Below are positions 8,152-15,457 of a DNA stretch of 25,722 nt, piece by piece (within the stretch, counting starts at the first letter, position 1; each line of letters opens with the position of its first letter). The stretch is from DATLHO01 sp035539855 (GTDB lineage: Bacteria; Bacteroidota; Ignavibacteria; OLB7), in the NCBI GenBank assembly GCA_035539855.1, contig DATLHO010000080.1, positions 1-25,722 on the forward strand, in the 5' to 3' direction. A program made the translations under genes and the position numbers. The notes beneath the pieces are model-generated. The model searched no databases and was not told where the DNA came from. It was given only the letters and a program-made list of their open reading frames with translations.

Positions 8152-8184
8152 TGTCAGATGTCAAGTGTCAGATGTCAGATGTCA
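8152..8184. repeat. TGTCA(G)A-type short tandem repeat
   Basis: Five copies of TGTCA occur in 33 bases as TGTCAGA, TGTCAAG, TGTCAGA, TGTCAGA and TGTCA, spaced exactly 7 bases apart. The array sits directly upstream of the alcohol dehydrogenase start codon (minus strand, where it reads TGACATC/TTGACA-like) and downstream of the aldehyde dehydrogenase stop. Confidence 0.75.
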
Positions 8185-8218
8185 CGGGCGCTGGGGTTGG
8201 AGCTGAGTCTGGGCGGCG

Positions 8219-9616
8219 TTATGTGGGTGGGTGTTTCAGGTGGAAGCTTCTTGGGCGCGTCACGTGTTCGTAGCCGATGCGCGAGAGCGTGACGCCGCGG
8301 CCGGAGTTCTTGACGCCGGTCCAGGCGAGGTACGGATCGAGGTAGTCGCAGCGGTTCATGTAGCAGGTGCCGGTCTCGATGCGCATCCCGAGATCGATCG
8401 CCGCGTCGGTGTCCTTCGTCCAGATCGATGCCGTCAGGCCGTACTCGCTGTCGTTGATGAGCATCAGCGCCTCGTCGTCGTCGGCGACACGCATGATTCC
8501 CGTGACCGGTCCGAAATTCTCTTCGGTCATCAGACGCATCGAATGGTCGACGTCGACGAGCACCTGCGGCGCGAGATAGGGCGTTCCCTCCTTCGACAAC
8601 GCGAAGTCACCCTCGTCGACGAGCGAGCGGGCGCCGCGTTCGACCGCTTCCGCAATCTGCGCGCGCACGGCGTCGGCGGCGGAGGCCTTCACCATGGGGC
8701 CCAGCGTCGTCGCCGGCTCGCGCGGATCGCCGAGCTCGTATGCGCGGGCGCGCTCGACGAAGCCGGCGACGAACTCGTCGTATCGGCTCTCGTGCACGTA
8801 GACCCGCTCGACGCCGCAGCAGGATTGTCCGGAGTTGAAGTAGACGCCGTCGACGATGTTCTCGAGCGCGTGCTCGAGGTCGGCATCGGAGCGGACGTAG
8901 GCCGGATCCTTCCCTCCGAGCTCGAGCCCGACGCCGATGAAGCGGCCGGCCGCGACGCGCTCGACCAGCGCGCCGACGCTCACCGAGCCGGTGAACGCGA
9001 CGAAGTCCACGCCGGGATTGGCGATGAGTCGCTCGGTGTCGTCGTTGGTCAGGTGGAGGTACTGGTAGACACCCTCGGGGAGCCCCGCCTCGGCGAACGC
9101 CTCCGCGTAGCGCTCGGCGCACAGCGGCGTCTGCGACGAGTGCTTGAGGATGACCGCGTTGCCCGCCATCAGCGCGGGGATCACCGAATTGATCGACGTC
9201 AGGTAGGGGTAGTTCCAGGGCGCGATCGTCAGCACGACGCCCAGCGGCATGCGCCTGACGAAGCGCTCGAAGCCCGCGATGGGCTCGGGCACGACGTCGG
9301 CAAGCGCTTCGGGCGCGAGCGCAATCATCGCGCGTGCGCGGTCGGCCATACGGTCGATCTCGAACGGCGTGTAGCGGATCGGCCGGCCCATCATCTGCGT
9401 GAGCTCCGTCGCGCACGCGTCCCGTCGCGCGAGCATGGCCTGGACGAAGCGCTCGCACACGGAGGCGCGCTCGTCGATCGGCACGCGCACCCAGGCGGCC
9501 TGCGCGCGCCGCGCGCTTGCGATCGCGATTTCGGTCTCGGCCGCCGAATGAAACGCGCGATCGACGACGACGCTGCCGTCGATCGGTGAAATGGTCTGCA
9601 GTCGCTGGGTGCTCAT
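8219..9616 (-). CDS. NAD(P)-dependent aldehyde dehydrogenase
   Basis: The protein has 465 residues from the ATG at 9616. The in-frame start at 9673 would add a 19-residue Arg-rich stretch not typical of the family. Aldehyde dehydrogenase hallmarks are present: PWNYP with the oxyanion Asn (about N135), the cofactor Lys in ILKHSS (about K158), the FTGSVSVG turn, the general base Glu in LELGGK (about E232) and the nucleophile in GQSCCG (about C266). It probably oxidises an aldehyde to the carboxylic acid. Next to the iron alcohol dehydrogenase and near a PuuA-like enzyme, it could be the PuuC-like step for gamma-glutamylated aldehydes. That substrate is inference. Confidence 0.94.
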   Translation of the reverse strand: MSTQRLQTISPIDGSVVVDRAFHSAAETEIAIASARRAQAAWVRVPIDERASVCERFVQAMLARRDACATELTQMMGRPIRYTPFEIDRMADRARAMIALAPEALADVVPEPIAGFERFVRRMPLGVVLTIAPWNYPYLTSINSVIPALMAGNAVILKHSSQTPLCAERYAEAFAEAGLPEGVYQYLHLTNDDTERLIANPGVDFVAFTGSVSVGALVERVAAGRFIGVGLELGGKDPAYVRSDADLEHALENIVDGVYFNSGQSCCGVERVYVHESRYDEFVAGFVERARAYELGDPREPATTLGPMVKASAADAVRAQIAEAVERGARSLVDEGDFALSKEGTPYLAPQVLVDVDHSMRLMTEENFGPVTGIMRVADDDEALMLINDSEYGLTASIWTKDTDAAIDLGMRIETGTCYMNRCDYLDPYLAWTGVKNSGRGVTLSRIGYEHVTRPRSFHLKHPPT

Positions 9617-9714
9617 GGGGCTCGCGATGGATTCTTCGACGCTACCGTGTCGCCGACGTCTGCGCAGCGACAAACCACGGGCCGGCGCCGGCGCTCACCG
9701 CCCATGAACGCACA

Positions 9715-9742
9715 GTGCCTCCGGCGCAAAGGCCGGAGGCAC
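9715..9742. terminator. perfect hairpin between the TIGR03790-like and aldehyde dehydrogenase genes
   Basis: GTGCCTCCGGC (9715-9725) and GCCGGAGGCAC (9732-9742) pair perfectly over 11 bases around GCAAAG. It lies 56 bases beyond the stop codon of the minus-strand gene at 9798. The flank is not strongly T-rich, so termination may be partial. Confidence 0.6.
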
Positions 9743-9753
9743 CGTCGGTTTCG

Positions 9754-9792
9754 CTCGGCCGTTCGGCTCGGCCGTTCGGCTCGGTCGTTCGG
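9754..9792. repeat. 13-bp tandem repeat, three copies
   Basis: CTCGGCCGTTCGG occurs at 9754-9766 and 9767-9779, and CTCGGTCGTTCGG at 9780-9792. The array ends five bases before the stop codon of the minus-strand gene. It lies between that stop and the hairpin at 9715-9742. Confidence 0.85.
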
Positions 9793-9797
9793 CTCAG

Positions 9798-11888
9798 CTA
9801 GTGGCGAACCACCTGAACGACCTGCGTCGTCGTCGCGCCGTCGGCTCCGGTGACCTCGACGCGGCACAGGTACGTGCCGGCGGCGAGTCCCGCGAGATCG
9901 ACCGCCAGTCGCTGCTCGCCGGCGCCCATCGACGCATCGGCGATCGGACGAACGCTGCGGCCGAGGACGTCGATCAGTTCGGCGCGCACATGCGATGGCC
10001 GCGCGAGCAGAATCCGCGCCTCGGCGCGTGCCCCTGCCGGATTCGGCGAGATCGAAATCGCGGTCGCGAGCGAGCCGCGCTCCTCCGGCGCCGCGCTCGT
10101 CGCGCCGGTACCGAGGACCTTCACACGCACGGTCGGTCCGCCGTTGAGCGTGAAGATCGAGATCGTCATCGAGTCGCGCACCGCGCCCGACGGAGCATAC
10201 GCGACGCGAAGTCCGAGGACGCTGCCTCCGCTGAGGCGCGCGGGAAGCGTGCCGTCGGGCGCCACCGTGAAGCGGGCCCTGCCGGCGCCCGAGGTGCTGA
10301 AGTTCGTGATCTCGAGCGTGTCGCCCGGGACGGAGTTGCCGAGCTCGAGCACATGCTCGGCCGTCGTGCCGATCGAGACCGCGCCGAAGTCGTACGACGG
10401 GACCACCGTGACCGCAGGACGCAGCACGCGGCCGGTCGCCTGGACGATGATCGTGTTGTCGCGCGTGTCACCCGGGCGCCGCACCGCGATCGTCAGATCG
10501 GCATCGCGCGCGCCGTAGCCGGTCGGCGCAAACGCGACGACCACCTGGAAGGTCGCGCCGGCGAGCACCGGGGCGGGCATCGTCTGGCCGAGTATCGTCG
10601 CGCTGAAGTCCGCCGCGGCCGCGCCCGTCGCGCTGATGCCGTTGATCATCAACGGCGATGCAAGGTTGTTCCTGACGGTGATCGTGTCGTACAGCGTACC
10701 GCCGCGCGTCGTCTCCCCGAAGTCGATCAGGCTCTTCGAGACCGCGAGCATGCTGGCCAGTCGCATCTTCGGATCGCCGATGACGACCTGGCGCCATGCC
10801 GAGAACGTCGATGCGGCCCAGAAGCTCTCCGCCATCGTGAAGCCGGCAGTGTAGCGGTTGAAGAGGATGTCCGGATGAGCGATCGCCGAGAGATACGGCT
10901 CGTCGGTGTAGCCCTTGACGCCGCAGGCGCCCTCGGCGACCCAGTCGGCGATCAGCGACTGTCCGCCGGTCGTGCCGCCGTTGAACGTGCGGCCGCCGGT
11001 CGAGACGTAGGTCTCCGCGAGCGATCCGTTGAGCCACGTGTTGTGCGGGATCGCGCCGTCGCGTCCGCCGGAGTGCCCGTCGTTGCTGCCCCACGAGGCG
11101 TAGCCGATCACGTTCGTCTGCGAACGGACGTAGGTCGTGTCGGTGTTGAAGAGCACGGTCTGGTTGCGCGCGGTGAGGATCTCCTCGGCGCCACGCAGCC
11201 AGTCGTTGCCGACGCGGTAGCCGGGATTGCCCTCCTTGCCCGGATCGAGGTCGAGCACCCAGAGTCCCTCACCGAGCACCGCCGGCGTCTCCGCTCGGAC
11301 GATGTAGCTCTTGACCTGCTCGACGGTGTAGGCGTCGAGACGGGTGACGAGATGGATCGGCATCGTCTGTGGATCCCGGCGGAAGCGCTTCGTCGAGTTG
11401 TAGTAGCGGTTGATCGGGAAGCTGAACTTGATCGCGAGCGCCAGCGAGGAATCCTCGCCGTTCATCAGCGCGATGCAGTCTTCGAACGATGCCTGGCCGC
11501 CGAGGAACAGCAGCCGGCCGAGCGAATCGAATTTGTCCCACTGCGACGTGCGCACGCGCAGCGGACAGCCCTTGGTCGTGACGATGTAGTTGATCGAATC
11601 GACGATGCCCTGCTGGAGCATCCACTGCTGCATCTGCCACTTCGCCTGGAGGAAGCGCGTCGAGTCGATCGACTCGCTCGTGTCGATGTTCATCCGATAG
11701 ATGTTCCGCTCGGGGATGTTGCGGCGCTCGGCGAAGAACGCGCCGATCTCGCGCGAGGCCCAGCTGCGCTCGTTGATCACGAGCATGACGTCGTCGTAGC
11801 TCTCGGCCTGCTGCGCGTGCAGCGATGCCGCGGCCCCGAGCAGAAGTGTGAGCGCGAGGGCGGTACTGAGAAAGCGTAGGTTCATCAT
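9798..11888 (-). CDS. large secreted TIGR03790-like protein with Ig-like repeats and T9SS-type C-terminal domain
   Basis: From the ATG at 11888 the product has 696 residues and starts with a good signal peptide (about 1-27, ending LHAQQ). Residues about 35-375 resemble the TIGR03790 family of unknown function. Recognisable stretches are VLVINERSW-type openings, NYIVTTKGCPLRV, IGYASWGSNDG and AETYVSTGGRTF, ending VVIGDPKMRL. Two Ig-like repeats of the choice-of-anchor-D/ASPM-SPD-2-Hydin type follow, each beginning with an xxDFGxxxxG strand (about 387-488 and 494-596). The end (about 612-696, ISISPNPAG... VLGRSVRPI... AAGTYLCRVEV) is a typical T9SS sorting domain. It is therefore probably exported and cell-surface attached. 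A start at 12047 would add 53 unlikely residues. It lies between amine-degradation genes, with no evident functional tie. Confidence 0.85.
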   Translation of the reverse strand: MMNLRFLSTALALTLLLGAAASLHAQQAESYDDVMLVINERSWASREIGAFFAERRNIPERNIYRMNIDTSESIDSTRFLQAKWQMQQWMLQQGIVDSINYIVTTKGCPLRVRTSQWDKFDSLGRLLFLGGQASFEDCIALMNGEDSSLALAIKFSFPINRYYNSTKRFRRDPQTMPIHLVTRLDAYTVEQVKSYIVRAETPAVLGEGLWVLDLDPGKEGNPGYRVGNDWLRGAEEILTARNQTVLFNTDTTYVRSQTNVIGYASWGSNDGHSGGRDGAIPHNTWLNGSLAETYVSTGGRTFNGGTTGGQSLIADWVAEGACGVKGYTDEPYLSAIAHPDILFNRYTAGFTMAESFWAASTFSAWRQVVIGDPKMRLASMLAVSKSLIDFGETTRGGTLYDTITVRNNLASPLMINGISATGAAAADFSATILGQTMPAPVLAGATFQVVVAFAPTGYGARDADLTIAVRRPGDTRDNTIIVQATGRVLRPAVTVVPSYDFGAVSIGTTAEHVLELGNSVPGDTLEITNFSTSGAGRARFTVAPDGTLPARLSGGSVLGLRVAYAPSGAVRDSMTISIFTLNGGPTVRVKVLGTGATSAAPEERGSLATAISISPNPAGARAEARILLARPSHVRAELIDVLGRSVRPIADASMGAGEQRLAVDLAGLAAGTYLCRVEVTGADGATTTQVVQVVRH

Positions 11889-12062
11889 GGGACTACCGGG
11901 GGGTTCGGCCGCGTGGGCCGCCATTGACGGAAGCGGCGCGATGTGAGCGCCGTTCGAGTGCTGGATTGGTTCGGCGGGGACCGTCTCGAACGGAAGGTAC
12001 GGCGAAGTCGCGGTCGGCACCATATCCGCGTGCCGGCCGATCGTCACTCAGTCAGTACGGGA

Positions 12063-13463
12063 TCAGATGATCTCGAAGTAGCGCGCGAGCTCCCAGTCGC
12101 TGATGTGCCGCCGGTACTCCCGCTCCTCCCACTCGCGCGTCGCCGCGAAGTGATCGACGAAGGCGTCGCCGAAGAGCTCGCGGGCCGCCTCGGAAGCGCG
12201 CAGCGCCGCGGCCGCATCCCAGAGCGTGCGCGGCAGCGCGGCATGCGTGCCCTCGGGCTGCGCGTAGGCGCTGCCGGTGACCGGCGCGCCGAGCTCGAGC
12301 GATCGCTCGATGCCGAGCAGGCCGGAGCCGAGTGCGGCCGCCAGCGCGAGATACGGGTTGGCGTCGGCCGCCGCGACGCGGTACTCGACGCGCTGCGACT
12401 TCGCCGAGCCGGGGATCACCCGCAGCGAGCACGTGCGGTTGTCGACGCCCCAGCTTGCCGACGTCGGCGCCCACGCGCCCGGAATCAGCCGCGTGTAGGA
12501 GTTGACCGTCGGGGCGATCATCGCAAGCAGTTGCGGCATCAGGTGCTGCTGGCCCGCAACGAAGTGGCGCATCATCGCGCTCATGCCATGCTCGGCGCCC
12601 GCGTCGTGGAACAGCGGGACGCCGTCGGGCGAGCGCAGCGACATGTGCATGTGCCCGCCCATGCCCGGATAGTCCGCCGACCACTTGGCCATGAACGTCG
12701 CCATCATCCCGTTGCGCTGGGCGAGGACCTTCATGAACGTCTTGAAGAGCGCGGCGCGGTCGGCCGACTCGACCGCCTCGTCGACCGTGATGGCAACCTC
12801 GAGAACGCCCGGTCCCGTCTCGGTGTGCAGTCCCTCGATCGGGATGCGCATCGCCTCGAAGGTCCTGAGGATCTCGCGATGGAACTCCGACCAGACCGAC
12901 CCGCGCAGTACCGAGTATCCGAAGTTGCCCGGAGTCAGCGGCCGCAGATTGCGGAATCCCTTCTCGCGCACAGAGGCCGGAGTCTCGTTGAAGACGAAGA
13001 ACTCGTACTCGACCGCGGCGGCCGGCTCGAGTCCCATCGCTCGAGCGCGCTCGACGACGCGTCGGAGCATCGCGCGCGGGCAGACCTCTTCGGCCGTACC
13101 CGTGAACTCACCGAGGAAGAACAGCATTCCCGACTCGAAGGGGATCTCGCGGCACGTCTTCGGCACGAGCCGCACGGCCGCGTCGGGGTACGCGGTGTGC
13201 CAGCCGGTGAACGTGACGTTGTCGTAGAGACGGTCGTCGCTGTCCCAGCCGAGGACGACGTCGCAGAAGCCGAAGCCTCCGTCAAGCGCCGAGAAGAACT
13301 TCTCGCGGGACATGTACTTGCCGCGCAGGATGCCGTCGCCGTCGAAGACGCCGACCTTGACGTGGCTCAGCCCGCGCTCCTCGACGATCGCGCGAGCATC
13401 GGCTGCTGTCCGTACCTGTTCAGGGCTCATCGGTTCGATCGGTTGGATTCGACGCGCCGACAC
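12063..13463 (-). CDS. glutamine synthetase family protein, PuuA/gamma-glutamyl-amine ligase type
   Basis: The 466-residue protein is in the size range of class I glutamine synthetases and their PuuA-like relatives, which attach glutamate to an amine with ATP. The metal-binding Glu pair appears as EYEFF (E152, E154), with further ligands in TETGPGVLEV (E215, E222). GGHMHMS gives the His at 271, and NSYTRLIPGAWAP and NRTCSLRVIPG give the phosphate-binding Arg residues. VEYRVAAADANPYLALAA closes the active site. The N-terminal beta-grasp region (1-125) is shorter than in GlnA, and no regulatory adenylylation loop of the E. coli type was recognised. Together with the nearby aldehyde and alcohol dehydrogenases, this suggests gamma-glutamylation of a polyamine or ethanolamine. 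True nitrogen assimilation is the less likely alternative. Starts at 13463 or 13430 are both possible. Confidence 0.9.
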   Translation of the reverse strand: MSARRIQPIEPMSPEQVRTAADARAIVEERGLSHVKVGVFDGDGILRGKYMSREKFFSALDGGFGFCDVVLGWDSDDRLYDNVTFTGWHTAYPDAAVRLVPKTCREIPFESGMLFFLGEFTGTAEEVCPRAMLRRVVERARAMGLEPAAAVEYEFFVFNETPASVREKGFRNLRPLTPGNFGYSVLRGSVWSEFHREILRTFEAMRIPIEGLHTETGPGVLEVAITVDEAVESADRAALFKTFMKVLAQRNGMMATFMAKWSADYPGMGGHMHMSLRSPDGVPLFHDAGAEHGMSAMMRHFVAGQQHLMPQLLAMIAPTVNSYTRLIPGAWAPTSASWGVDNRTCSLRVIPGSAKSQRVEYRVAAADANPYLALAAALGSGLLGIERSLELGAPVTGSAYAQPEGTHAALPRTLWDAAAALRASEAARELFGDAFVDHFAATREWEEREYRRHISDWELARYFEII

Positions 13464-13639
13464 GACGCGTCCGCGGCGTAATGTGCCGAAAACGTGCCAG
13501 CCTGCGCTCGCCCGCGATGAGTGTGCCCGCGGGGCGATTGTTCATTTGCATCACCCTGTACGCGCGTGTAACTTCAGGGGTCCTGGTGCATTCTTTCTGT
13601 GGCTCCGAATCTCCGGCGCCGCCTGCTCCATTGCCATCG
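13464..13639. other. divergent intergenic region between the glutamine synthetase homologue and the membrane-protein operon
   Basis: The two transcripts diverge from this 176-base stretch, so it should contain promoters for both. It includes a locally AT-richer patch around 13540-13600 (TTGTTCATTTGCATCACC). No clear -35/-10 pair or palindromic operator was found. Confidence 0.4.
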
Positions 13640-14065
13640 ATGCTGTTCCGTCCCGTACCATATCGCCATGATAATCTCCGTCGACCCGGCCAGCCCGGTG
13701 ACGGTGCGCCGCAGCGCGGTCGGTCCGACCGCCACACGCTCGGCTCGATTGTCTGGATGGCGATGCTGCGGCTGACCGCGGTGGTGTTCGTGGCGTGGTA
13801 CCTGCACGATCAGATCAAGGATTATCCCGAATGGTGGATGATCACCATCGGCGCCATCTACGGCGTCGCGATCTATCCGGCGCAGATCCAGTACTCCTTT
13901 TTCAAGCGTAGCACCCGCCGCCTCGTCGAAGAAACGCTCTGCTCGAGCTGCCGGCACTTCAACCCCGATGGCCTCCATTGCCTGCTCCTCGACGAGCACG
14001 TCAATGAGCAGTACCTCCCGTGCGAGGGGGAGGGTTGGGAGCCGAAGTCGTTCGAGGATCTTTGA
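13640..14065 (+). CDS. small membrane protein with a four-cysteine C-terminal tail; function unknown
   Basis: From the ATG at 13640 the product has 141 residues; the ATG codons at 13757 or 13763 would give about 100. Two membrane segments are visible: MAMLRLTAVVFVAWYLHD and WWMITIGAIYGVAIYPAQI. A basic linker (KRSTRRL) and a soluble tail follow, with four Cys in the order CSSC...C...C (CSSCRHF, LHCLLLDEH, LPCEGEGW). The tail could bind zinc or an iron-sulfur cluster. I do not recognise the family. The N-terminus is uncertain: codon use before about 13725 looks better in another frame, where an ATG stands at 13668 (see findings). The stop is two bases before the GTG start of the next gene, so they are co-transcribed. 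Confidence 0.6.
   Translation: MLFRPVPYRHDNLRRPGQPGDGAPQRGRSDRHTLGSIVWMAMLRLTAVVFVAWYLHDQIKDYPEWWMITIGAIYGVAIYPAQIQYSFFKRSTRRLVEETLCSSCRHFNPDGLHCLLLDEHVNEQYLPCEGEGWEPKSFEDL
13716..13732. other. perfect 8-bp inverted repeat inside the 5' part of the membrane-protein gene
   Basis: GCGGTCGG and CCGACCGC flank a single T. It coincides with the place where apparent codon bias shifts between two frames, so it may be an operator, a hairpin, or a spot prone to sequence error. Confidence 0.35.
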
Positions 14066-14067
14066 GC

Positions 14068-15456
14068 GTGTCGCCTTTTCTTCTGTCGGTCGCTGCCCTT
14101 CTCGCCTCCCTTCATCTCGTTTCCAGTCCCTCATCGTCGCCGCAGGCGGTCGATCGGCATGCCGTGGCGCATCCCGATAGCGTACCGGCGCGTCGCGGCG
14201 ACTCGGTGGTCTACGGAACGCTCGCCGACGGAGCCCGCTACCGCCGCGTGCGCACGCCCGCGGGGGTGACGATGCACGTCATCGAAGTGGACACCCGTCG
14301 CGGGCTGAGCGTCGAGGCGGTCAAGGCGCATGACGCCTACGATGGCCTCGAGACGCTCTCGCAGCTCTACGAGCGCGCCGAGCGCCATGCCCGCCGCGAC
14401 GGTGACACCGTCCTCGCGGCGATCAACGCGGGACCGTGGCATCCGGCTCAGTTCTCTCCGGTCGGTCCGCTGGTCGTCGGGGGAGAGGTTGTCGAGCTCT
14501 CGGGCGACGACGCCTGGTCGTCGCTGCTGCTGTACGCCGGAGGGACGGCCGCGATCACGCGCGACCGCGTCACCGGCCAGCTCTTCTGGCGCCACCGTCG
14601 TCTGGACATCCGTTCGGTCAACCGACGGCTCAACGACGAGTCGGTCGTGCTCTACAACCGCCTCTACGGCGACGTCGTCCCGGCGGTCGGCTCGCGCAGC
14701 GACGCCGAGATCGTCGGCGATGCGATGGCGAGCATCGAGGCGGTCGACTCGGGCATCGACTTCGAGGAGGAGGAGATCGACACTGCGTCGATCGTGAAGG
14801 CATACCGTGGCGCGCGCTCTCGCGGCGACCGCGAGCGGACGGCGATGAAGATGGCGGTGCGCCGCCTGCCGACCGCGCGCCGTGACTGGTTCGGCGAGCC
14901 CCGGCTCAACGACACGATGTGGACGCTCGTGACCATGGTCGACACCGGATCGGTGCCGATCCCGACCGATGGCTACGTGATCTCCTTTGGCGCGTCGGCC
15001 GAGCTCTTCGGCTCCGCCCGACCCGGTGACACCGTGCGCCTCGTCTTCCAGGTCGCGCACAACGGCATCGGTGTCGTGCGCGACGTCGTCCCGGGCTATC
15101 CGCAGTTGCTCTTCGCCGGTGCGCCAGCGTCGGAGCCGGACTTCGTGCAGGGACCGGCGGCGTCGGTCCGCGGCGACGAGCCCGGCGCGCGCACGGCGAT
15201 CGGAATCTCGGCCGACGGCGCCACGCTGTACCTGGTCGCGGTCGAGGCTCCGACGACTGATCGGCGTGGCGGCATGACGATCGACGAGCTCGCCGCGACG
15301 ATGCGATCGCTCGGCGCGCACAATGCGCTGGCGCTCGAGGGGCGTGGCTCCACGTCGATGGTCGTCAACTACGAGACGGTGACGCAACGATCGGGCGAGG
15401 ATTCCCAGCGTCGCATCAGCAACGCGCTGATCGTCAAGAAGAAGAAACGGTGGTAG
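14068..15456 (+). CDS. secreted phosphodiester glycosidase (NAGPA/DUF2233)-like protein
   Basis: The chosen GTG start (14068) yields 462 residues. It follows a GAGG box about 10 bases upstream and gives a signal peptide beginning SPFLLSVAALLASLHL. The C-terminal part shows the family pattern of NAGPA-like phosphodiester glycosidases. RTAIGISADGATLYLVAVE is followed by GMTIDELAATMRSLGAHNALALEGRGSTSMVV (near 425-433). The usual LDGGGS loop is here LEGRGS, so an active-site Asp has become Glu and a Gly has become Arg, and activity is uncertain. The N-terminal VTMHVIEVDTRRGLSVEAV and INAGPWHP stretches also match. The middle contains an insert rich in Asp, Glu and Arg (about 220-280). It is the second gene of a three-gene operon, with the SDR start one base after its stop. 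Confidence 0.8.
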   Translation: MSPFLLSVAALLASLHLVSSPSSSPQAVDRHAVAHPDSVPARRGDSVVYGTLADGARYRRVRTPAGVTMHVIEVDTRRGLSVEAVKAHDAYDGLETLSQLYERAERHARRDGDTVLAAINAGPWHPAQFSPVGPLVVGGEVVELSGDDAWSSLLLYAGGTAAITRDRVTGQLFWRHRRLDIRSVNRRLNDESVVLYNRLYGDVVPAVGSRSDAEIVGDAMASIEAVDSGIDFEEEEIDTASIVKAYRGARSRGDRERTAMKMAVRRLPTARRDWFGEPRLNDTMWTLVTMVDTGSVPIPTDGYVISFGASAELFGSARPGDTVRLVFQVAHNGIGVVRDVVPGYPQLLFAGAPASEPDFVQGPAASVRGDEPGARTAIGISADGATLYLVAVEAPTTDRRGGMTIDELAATMRSLGAHNALALEGRGSTSMVVNYETVTQRSGEDSQRRISNALIVKKKKRW

Positions 15457-15457
15457 G

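Noticed and set aside
6919..9589. Long plus-strand open frames over the alcohol and aldehyde dehydrogenases
   Set aside because: The minus strand encodes complete enzymes with all catalytic residues; the plus frames are their shadows.
9801..11879. Very long plus-strand open frame (about 690 codons)
   Set aside because: It is antisense to the TIGR03790-like gene, Arg/Asp-rich and without motifs, as expected for the complement of GC-rich coding sequence.
12015..12035. Inverted repeat CGGCAC-N9-GTGCCG as an operator upstream of the TIGR03790-like gene
   Set aside because: The arms are only 6 bp and GC-rich; such repeats are common by chance here.
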